Shown piece after piece: positions 1 through 3,714 of a DNA stretch of 6,079 nucleotides. Location: contig JABUUR010000130.1 of assembly GCA_021443065.1 (NCBI GenBank), positions 1-6,079 of the forward strand. Reading direction: 5' to 3'. Numbering within the stretch: the stretch's first letter is position 1; every line of letters starts with the position of its first letter. Under the pieces are notes generated by a model. The model ran no database searches, was not told the origin of the DNA, and was given only the letters and a program-made list of their open reading frames with translations. The position numbers and the translations under genes were made by a program. The DNA is from Fibrobacter sp. Its GTDB lineage: Bacteria > Fibrobacterota > Fibrobacteria > Fibrobacterales > Fibrobacteraceae.

Positions 1-439
1 TGGTCATCCAGCTTTCCGCTCTGCTGACATAGCTCTTGTAGTTGTCTTTTTCAAAAAGCTGAATATCGCAGCCAGCCACAGCTACAACGATTACGCCGAT
101 TTTTACACCCTCGGGTGCGTTTTTGACCATGGCTCGCCCGAAATAGTCCGTGGGGCCGAGCTTTCCGTCGCAGCTGGCCAAGGGCGGGGTGGCCTCGTAC
201 CAGGATCCCTTGGTCCTGTTGGCGCAGGAGCCGTTGTCCCCGGACCACAAAACCTGGAACCTGGAATCCACGGTCTTGTCCTGGCTTTCGATGTTCCCCT
301 GGCCTTCCATGTTGGACTGGCCAAAGGCAAGGTAAATGTGGAAATTTGGGTCCGGGGCGGCGAAACTTGCCGTGGCTAGGGCTGCCGAGGCCATAACAGA
401 AAAAGCAAGAGCCTTTCCGGTTCTCTTCTTGTAATCCAT
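1..439 (-). CDS. Secreted carbohydrate esterase, CE6/SGNH type (probable acetylxylan esterase), 3' part cut off by window edge
   Basis: The frame is open from an ATG at 439-437 to the window edge, giving 146 residues with no stop. Residues 1-27 look like a Sec signal peptide: basic KKRTGK, a hydrophobic core to about residue 25, and a likely cut after ASFA. No lipobox cysteine is present. The mature protein opens with a beta strand and the block GQSNMEG (40-46), the nucleophile motif of the CE6 / sialate-O-acetylesterase-like SGNH hydrolases, so Ser42 is the predicted nucleophile. DYFGR (98-102) and the strand VGVIVVAVAGCDI-like segment near 113-126 also fit CE6; Gly123 may belong to the oxyanion block. 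The catalytic His and acidic residue would lie in the missing C-terminal part. CE6 enzymes remove acetyl groups from xylan, so the product probably acts outside the cytoplasm on hemicellulose. A GGAGA Shine-Dalgarno (450-446) sits 6-7 nt before the ATG and fixes the start. Substrate is inferred from family only; another O-acetyl sugar is possible. Confidence 0.87.
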   Translation of the reverse strand, partial: MDYKKRTGKALAFSVMASAALATASFAAPDPNFHIYLAFGQSNMEGQGNIESQDKTVDSRFQVLWSGDNGSCANRTKGSWYEATPPLASCDGKLGPTDYFGRAMVKNAPEGVKIGVIVVAVAGCDIQLFEKDNYKSYVSRAESWMT

Positions 440-450
440 GATTGTTCTCC

Positions 451-473
451 AAAAACAGGTGGAACATTCCACC
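451..473 (-). promoter_or_regulatory. Hairpin plus U-run in the esterase leader (possible attenuator or operator)
   Basis: Positions 458-473 form a near-perfect dyad with 7-bp arms GGTGGAA/TTCCACC around two central bases. In the esterase mRNA this folds as a 6-bp GGUGGA/UCCACC stem with an AUGU loop. It is followed directly by UGUUUUU and then the GGAG ribosome binding site. The layout resembles a short intrinsic terminator inside the 5' leader. As DNA it could equally be a repressor operator just downstream of the predicted start of transcription. Function is inferred. Confidence 0.4.
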
Positions 474-487
474 AAACACGGGAAAAA

Positions 488-493
488 AATATA
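488..493 (-). promoter_or_regulatory. Predicted -10 element (TATATT) for the esterase gene
   Basis: TATATT on the minus strand is 48 nt upstream of the esterase ATG and would start transcription near 481, just before the leader hairpin. No good -35 hexamer is visible at 16-18 bp spacing; the upstream DNA holds A tracts instead. The same hexamer stands before three other genes here. Confidence 0.4.
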
Positions 494-562
494 TCCTGAC
501 GGGGAAAAAAGACTTGATTAGCTCGGTGGTTACCTATTTTTTACAAATACAGGTGCTTTTTT

Positions 563-589
563 TTGCAAATTTCGGTAAAATAATTGCAA
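563..589. promoter_or_regulatory. Pair of TTGCAA dyads upstream of the lipoprotein promoter
   Basis: Two copies of the palindrome TTGCAA lie at 563-568 and 584-589, with centres exactly 21 bp apart, or two helical turns. Flanks extend them into an inverted repeat with arms TTTTGCAA and TTGCAAAA. The pair lies about 40-65 bp upstream of the predicted start of the 648 gene, a usual place for an activator or repressor. A regulator cannot be named, and AT-rich DNA yields such words by chance. Confidence 0.3.
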
Positions 590-612
590 AACAACTTTTA
601 AATTTTAAAGTT

Positions 613-623
613 TTTCTTATATT
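613..623 (+). promoter_or_regulatory. Predicted -10 region (TTTCTTATATT) of the small lipoprotein gene
   Basis: The 11-mer TTTCTTATATT is identical to the one before rpsO at 3280-3290. Taking TATATT (618-623) as -10 puts the start near 630 and leaves a short leader of about 18 nt with GAGG at 638-641, 6 nt before the ATG. A clear -35 is not visible. Confidence 0.5.
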
Positions 624-647
624 CCCTAGAAAATAACGAGGTTTACA

Positions 648-1175
648 ATGAAGAAGATTTCCGTTGCTCTTGCTGTTGCCGGTCTCGGTGCCGCCACCTT
701 GATGACCGCATGCGACAGCGGCACCACCAACGCTAAAAAACTTTCCAAGGCCGAAGAATGCGCCTCCTTGACCAAGGAATGCCTGGTGGGTACTTGGGCT
801 GTCAACGGGTTTGGCGTGGTAGAAAACGGTGCCGTTACCAAGTTCCCCGGAGTTTTTGATTATTCCGGCACTCCCGGAGCCCTGGTATTTAAGGAAGACG
901 GTAGTTTTTCCTATAAACCGCCAGTATATAGCAATACTGCATCTGATGTAGATTGCAGCGCTTCTTATGGCACCTGGTCTGTGGAGGGAGCTACGTTGAC
1001 AATGAAATCGTCCAGCATGTGCGCCCAAGGTTCCGTGACCATTACTCCCACGGTGATTGTCGGTGCGATCAAGGTGGATATGGCTTTCGACCGTATGTGG
1101 TTCTTGAAGAATGAGTCCGATGAACAAGATGTTCGTGCTCGTTACGTCGAAGTGTTCTCCACCAGTGCTCAGTAA
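648..1175 (+). CDS. Small beta-rich lipoprotein, lipocalin-like pattern, function unknown
   Basis: The 175-residue product starts with a lipoprotein signal peptide: MKK, a hydrophobic stretch, and LMTAC with the lipidated cysteine at residue 22. Met at -3 of the lipobox is slightly unusual. After a short polar spacer the mature chain carries LVGTW (46-50), an F-x-x-DGSF turn (81-87) and YGTWSVEG-TLTM (107-119). This G-T-W ... DG ... G-x-W ... L pattern is typical of bacterial lipocalin-like envelope lipoproteins, so a beta barrel or sandwich is likely. Four further cysteines (38, 45, 103, 125) could form two disulfides, which fits an oxidising location outside the cytoplasm. Asp at +2 would retain the protein in the inner membrane under enterobacterial Lol rules, which may not apply here. 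The gene stands alone between a divergent promoter region and a terminator. I do not recognise a precise family, and a ligand is unknown. Confidence 0.85.
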   Translation: MKKISVALAVAGLGAATLMTACDSGTTNAKKLSKAEECASLTKECLVGTWAVNGFGVVENGAVTKFPGVFDYSGTPGALVFKEDGSFSYKPPVYSNTASDVDCSASYGTWSVEGATLTMKSSSMCAQGSVTITPTVIVGAIKVDMAFDRMWFLKNESDEQDVRARYVEVFSTSAQ

Positions 1176-1210
1176 TTTGTCTGTAATCAAGTCCAATTAA
1201 AAAGCATTTA

Positions 1211-1247
1211 AAAACCCTGGTCCAAAGGCCAGGGTCTTTTAGTTTTT
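1211..1247. terminator. Bidirectional intrinsic terminator between convergent lipoprotein genes
   Basis: A hairpin with arms ACCCTGG (1214-1220) and CCAGGGT (1229-1235), extended inward by CC/GG past a bulged T, has an AAA loop. It is followed by CTTTTAGTTTTT on the plus strand and by a run of T on the minus strand. It lies 35 bp after the stop of the 648-1175 gene and 31 bp after the stop of the minus-strand phosphatase gene, so it can serve both. Confidence 0.88.
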
Positions 1248-1278
1248 AACGACTCGCTTTCGGGGGTTGAAAGCCTGG

Positions 1279-2310
1279 TTACTGGATGCCACCGTCGTAG
1301 ACGGTTCCGTCTGGCAGAACGTTATCGTCCATCCCCTTGATGGCCACGTAACGCTGTTCGTTCTTGTCGTTGACGATGACCGCAACACCTGCCAGGTAGT
1401 TCAACCAGTTGCGGGAATTGGGGTCGTGGAGTTTGATGTCGATCTTTTTATCGGTGGCCCAGGCGGTAAGGGGCATGAGCACCTGGTCGTGGGAGGCGGC
1501 CAGGGTGTACTTGGGCATGTCCTTGTAGTCTTTTACGAGAAGTGCGAGGAATTCCTTGCTGCGGGCATCCAGGTCGTAGAATGCATCGGCGTAGTTGCCT
1601 TCGTAAACCCAGTCGGTTATCATCACGTTTGAATTTTTCAAGTAGTTGGCGGTGTCTGCTGCGATGTAGGCGTCGCGGATTTCCTTGTCCTTCAGGTACC
1701 AGCCGTCCTTGAGTTGGGTCAGGGTGTCGGGGTTGAATTGTGGCGTGCATGCCACAGCAAAATGTTCCGCACCGTCTTCGTCTGGGGCGTAACCTGTGGT
1801 GCAGGCGGTTTCACCGCGGCCCACGGCAATACCCGCTGCTGTCTGGTACGTTCTGACCATGCCGGAGAAAATGTACTTGAAGGGCTCGGTGCCTGGCATT
1901 TTATTGCCGGCCTTGACTGCTGCTTCGTAGCCGTCTTCTGTAAGGGCGGATTGACTGTTTATGCTGGCTTCGCGTTGAGCGTGGCGTACGATAAAAACAA
2001 CCTTTTCGTTGCACTGGATGTTCTTATACACTTCGCCGATGTCCACGAATTTTTCTTGAGGGTAGGTGACGGGGGAGGGTGTGCAACTTTCATCCCCGGT
2101 AGCCGGAGTGGAAGAATCGCTGGAGACAGGTTCGCTTACGCTGGAACTGGAAATTTCATTTGCCGGAAACGTTGTGCTGGAACTTTCAGGCAAGGCTCCG
2201 CATTCTGTGCAGGGCTGTTCCTCAGGAGTGTTGGGGTTCTTTTCATCGCCGCAGGCGACCAGCCAAAGGGTGGCGGCCAGTGCCGCGCTTGCTAAAAATT
2301 TGGACTTCAT
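1279..2310 (-). CDS. Lipoprotein of the histidine phosphatase superfamily
   Basis: The 343-residue product has a lipoprotein signal peptide ending LVAC, with lipidated Cys20. A low-complexity Ser/Thr/Pro/Glu linker follows at about 41-75, preceded by a CTEC pair (34-37). The catalytic domain starts near 100 with the strand VVFIVRHAQR, giving the Arg109-His110 phosphohistidine motif and Arg113. SGMVRTYQTA (149-158) supplies the further phosphate-binding Arg153. SHD (273-275) gives the second catalytic His274, with Asp275 as possible proton donor as in the acid-phosphatase branch. The essential RH, R and H residues are all present, so activity is plausible. The protein would be anchored in the envelope and hydrolyse extracytoplasmic phosphomonoesters; the substrate cannot be read from the sequence. 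AGGA at 2320-2317 sits 6 nt before the ATG. It lies 88 nt behind the membrane protein gene on the same strand but has its own candidate -10. Confidence 0.88.
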   Translation of the reverse strand: MKSKFLASAALAATLWLVACGDEKNPNTPEEQPCTECGALPESSSTTFPANEISSSSVSEPVSSDSSTPATGDESCTPSPVTYPQEKFVDIGEVYKNIQCNEKVVFIVRHAQREASINSQSALTEDGYEAAVKAGNKMPGTEPFKYIFSGMVRTYQTAAGIAVGRGETACTTGYAPDEDGAEHFAVACTPQFNPDTLTQLKDGWYLKDKEIRDAYIAADTANYLKNSNVMITDWVYEGNYADAFYDLDARSKEFLALLVKDYKDMPKYTLAASHDQVLMPLTAWATDKKIDIKLHDPNSRNWLNYLAGVAVIVNDKNEQRYVAIKGMDDNVLPDGTVYDGGIQ

Positions 2311-2338
2311 GATTTTTCCTTGTGGGCAATTTTAAATC

Positions 2339-2344
2339 AATATA
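2339..2344 (-). promoter_or_regulatory. Predicted -10 element (TATATT) of the phosphatase lipoprotein gene
   Basis: TATATT on the minus strand lies 28 nt before the ATG and would give a leader of about 22 nt. No convincing -35 is seen. A GGGCAA/TTGCCC inverted repeat (2324-2329 and 2358-2363) brackets the element and might be an operator, but that is weak. No intrinsic terminator separates this gene from the one upstream, so read-through is also possible. Confidence 0.4.
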
Positions 2345-2398
2345 AATTATTTGCCTTTTGCCCGGTGTAAACTCTTGAACACAAAATAGTTTCCAATA

Positions 2399-3163
2399 CT
2401 ATGCAGCCTTGCTTTGCTCGTTCCTGCGCTTCAGTTCGCTATTCAGCGGAACGTAGATCATGCTGAACAGGGCGTATCCCGAAAGAAGCACCAGCCAGTG
2501 GTTCCAGCCTAGGCGGGTCTCGATAAAATGCATCTCCAGGAACATGAAGGGTGCTGCAATAAGGAACAGCGGCAACTGGCGGCACTGGTCAGCCAGGGAG
2601 AACCTGCTTTCGTAACTGACAATGGAATTCATCATGGGAAAACTGGTACAAAAGCCGCCCATGAACTGCTTGATAAGCATAAGCCCGCCGACCACGCCTG
2701 CAATGGCCGGAGCCTTGATATATACAGGCAGGGGAGTCTTGTAACGGACTCCGGACTGGTACTTTTGTTTTTGGAACATCACCACGCCAACCACAAAGTC
2801 AAAGGCGCACACGCCGATAAAAAACATTTCTCCTTCGGGAAGGCGGGGCATTAAAAACGTCCCCAAGAGAACAAAGCCCGCAAGCCCTATGACAATGGAG
2901 GGGACAATGGGAACTTTCGCCTTGTAATGCAGCAGACGGACTGCGTTGGCGTATAGCATGCACATGAATCCCGAAATGGCGTTGGCTGCACCGATGGGCA
3001 GTCCTACGGCGATGTAGGCGAATCCAAAGGGAATGGGGATGGTGGCCGTCACCGCCTTCAACTGGGGGTCCTTGAGGTAGGCGCTGAGGGTCCCAAGTGC
3101 GGTAACCATGATTACCAGCAGCCAGTCGTAAAAGGAAAAATGAAAATTCAAGGATTCCCACAT
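2399..3163 (-). CDS. Polytopic inner-membrane protein of unknown function
   Basis: From the ATG at 3163 the product has 254 residues and about eight hydrophobic segments (roughly 13-29, 38-55, 59-78, 86-104, 112-130, 147-165, 197-213, 220-240). The C-terminus is charged, ending in ELKRRNEQ. I do not recognise the family with confidence. The segments LKAVTATIP (35-43) and MGGFCTSFP (168-176) sit at matching points in the two halves, suggesting a 4+4 helix internal duplication, as in many small transporters. An upstream in-frame ATG at 3274 was rejected: the extra 37 codons are Lys/Phe-rich translations of A/T tracts and run into the rpsO control region. A GGAG motif (3189-3186) lies 24 nt before the chosen ATG, too far to act normally, so initiation may be leaderless or without Shine-Dalgarno. 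A transport role is a guess from topology only. Confidence 0.72.
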   Translation of the reverse strand: MWESLNFHFSFYDWLLVIMVTALGTLSAYLKDPQLKAVTATIPIPFGFAYIAVGLPIGAANAISGFMCMLYANAVRLLHYKAKVPIVPSIVIGLAGFVLLGTFLMPRLPEGEMFFIGVCAFDFVVGVVMFQKQKYQSGVRYKTPLPVYIKAPAIAGVVGGLMLIKQFMGGFCTSFPMMNSIVSYESRFSLADQCRQLPLFLIAAPFMFLEMHFIETRLGWNHWLVLLSGYALFSMIYVPLNSELKRRNEQSKAA

Positions 3164-3173
3164 AACGGCCGCA

Positions 3174-3203
3174 AAAATAGAAAATCTCTCCTTTTTTCGG
3201 CAA
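3174..3203 (-). promoter_or_regulatory. Candidate promoter for the membrane protein gene, nearly leaderless
   Basis: On the minus strand TTGCCG (3203-3198) and TATTTT (3179-3174) are separated by 18 bp. The -10 is embedded in TTTTCTATTTTT, resembling the T-rich -10 context of the other genes. Transcription would start near 3167, only a few nt before the ATG at 3163, in agreement with the missing Shine-Dalgarno. Confidence 0.35.
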
Positions 3204-3259
3204 AAATGTCCCGACAAGTGTAAAAAAGGTCCTTTTTTCCCTTTTTTTATGTTTTTTTT
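3192..3259. other. Helically phased A/T tracts (predicted curved DNA) upstream of rpsO
   Basis: Six uninterrupted tracts occur at 3192-3197 (T6), 3202-3206 (A5), 3222-3227 (A6), 3233-3238 (T6), 3242-3248 (T7) and 3252-3259 (T8). Their centres are spaced 9.5, 20.5, 11, 9.5 and 10.5 bp, or six turns in 61 bp. In-phase A/T tracts are known to bend DNA. Effects on transcription are inferred. Confidence 0.55.
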
Positions 3260-3290
3260 GATTACAAACTTCAAAATACTTTCTTATATT
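3242..3290 (+). promoter_or_regulatory. rpsO promoter: candidate UP element and -10
   Basis: TATATT at 3285-3290, inside TTTCTTATATT, is the predicted -10 and puts the start near 3297. The 17-bp-spaced hexamer TTACAA (3262-3267) is a poor -35. T7 (3242-3248) and T8 (3252-3259) would fall at about -55 to -49 and -45 to -38, where UP-element subsites for the RNA polymerase alpha subunit lie. That fits a strong ribosomal-protein promoter. Confidence 0.5.
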
Positions 3291-3296
3291 TACCTG

Positions 3297-3417
3297 CAAC
3301 GTCATTTCGCCTTGGTATTCCCGACCAGTTAAATTCCACTGGGAGTGTAAGTAGAATACTCGGGTGCAAACGAGTTAAAACGAAACAACAATCAAACCAA
3401 AAGGAAATGGTAAAAAA
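3297..3417 (+). promoter_or_regulatory. Structured rpsO leader, candidate S15 autoregulatory site
   Basis: The predicted leader is about 120 nt and can form an outer stem GGTATTC (3314-3320) with GAATACT (3354-3360), enclosing a CCAGT/ACTGG hairpin (3325-3329 and 3338-3342) with an 8-nt loop. A second hairpin ACTCG/CGAGT (3358-3362 and 3371-3375) uses part of the outer stem, so the two folds exclude each other. CCCGA (3320-3324) can also pair with TCGGG (3360-3364). S15 represses its own translation through leader RNA folds in several bacteria, and those folds differ between phyla, so this is a reasonable site. No match to a known S15 leader class was established. Confidence 0.45.
3402..3405 (+). 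promoter_or_regulatory. Distant Shine-Dalgarno of rpsO
   Basis: AGGA at 3402-3405 is the only purine-rich Shine-Dalgarno candidate and leaves 12 nt to the ATG at 3418, longer than for the other genes here (6-7 nt). The ATG at 3407 is out of frame. Alignment of the S15 N-terminus supports 3418 as the true start. Confidence 0.5.
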
Positions 3418-3690
3418 ATGGCTTCTATCACTAAAGAAAAGGCTGCAGAACTCACCGCTAAGTTTGGCGCAAACGAAAAGGACACCGGTAACGTCCGCGT
3501 TCAGATCGCTCTCTTGACCGAAAAGATCAAGAACCTCACTGAACATGCCAAGCAGCACAAGAAGGATCATCACTCCCTTCGCGGTCTGACCGCCATGGTT
3601 GCAAAGCGCAAGAACCTCCTCAAGTACTACGGCGAAAAGGACATCGTCGCACAGCGCGCTCTCATCAAGGAACTTGGTCTTCGCGGTTAA
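3418..3690 (+). CDS. rpsO: 30S ribosomal protein S15
   Basis: The 90-residue product matches bacterial S15 in length and along its whole sequence. Recognisable parts are the N-terminal helix, the DTGNVRVQIALLTEKI segment (22-37), the signature HKKDHHSLRGL (47-57) with its rRNA-contacting His and Arg residues, MVAKRKNLLKY (60-70), and the conserved end LIKELGLRG. S15 is a primary binder of 16S rRNA at the three-way junction of helices 20-22 in the central domain. It nucleates assembly of the platform with S6, S18, S11 and S21. The gene is followed after 24 nt by pnp, a widely conserved pair, and both are probably read from the promoter near 3290. Codon choice is strongly biased, with no TTA, CTA or TCA codons, as expected for a highly expressed gene. 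Confidence 0.98.
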   Translation: MASITKEKAAELTAKFGANEKDTGNVRVQIALLTEKIKNLTEHAKQHKKDHHSLRGLTAMVAKRKNLLKYYGEKDIVAQRALIKELGLRG

Positions 3691-3714
3691 TATCTGCAGA
3701 CTGGAGATTAATCT

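Noticed and set aside
51..479. Minus-strand frame overlapping the esterase from 479
   Set aside because: It is out of frame with the esterase, which has a signal peptide, family motifs and a good ribosome binding site; this one has none.
534..1196. Minus-strand 220-codon frame over the small lipoprotein
   Set aside because: It lies opposite a clear lipoprotein gene that has its own -10, ribosome binding site and terminator. The antisense translation shows no signal or motif.
1267..2295. Plus-strand open frames (1267-1632 and 1714-2295) opposite the phosphatase gene
   Set aside because: The minus strand encodes all catalytic motifs of a histidine phosphatase, and the plus-strand frames have no ribosome binding site or recognisable domain.
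3164..3274. N-terminal extension of the membrane protein to the ATG at 3274
   Set aside because: The extra 37 codons are Lys/Phe-rich translations of homopolymer tracts and overlap the rpsO promoter region.
3314..3364. H-type pseudoknot in the rpsO leader
   Set aside because: GGTATTC/GAATACT and CCG/CGG cross in pseudoknot order, but the connecting loops would be zero nucleotides long. They are better viewed as alternative pairings.
3705..3714. Palindrome AGATTAATCT between the pnp ribosome binding site and start codon
   Set aside because: Ten bases with no loop cannot form a stable RNA hairpin, and a DNA operator inside an operon is unlikely; probably chance.
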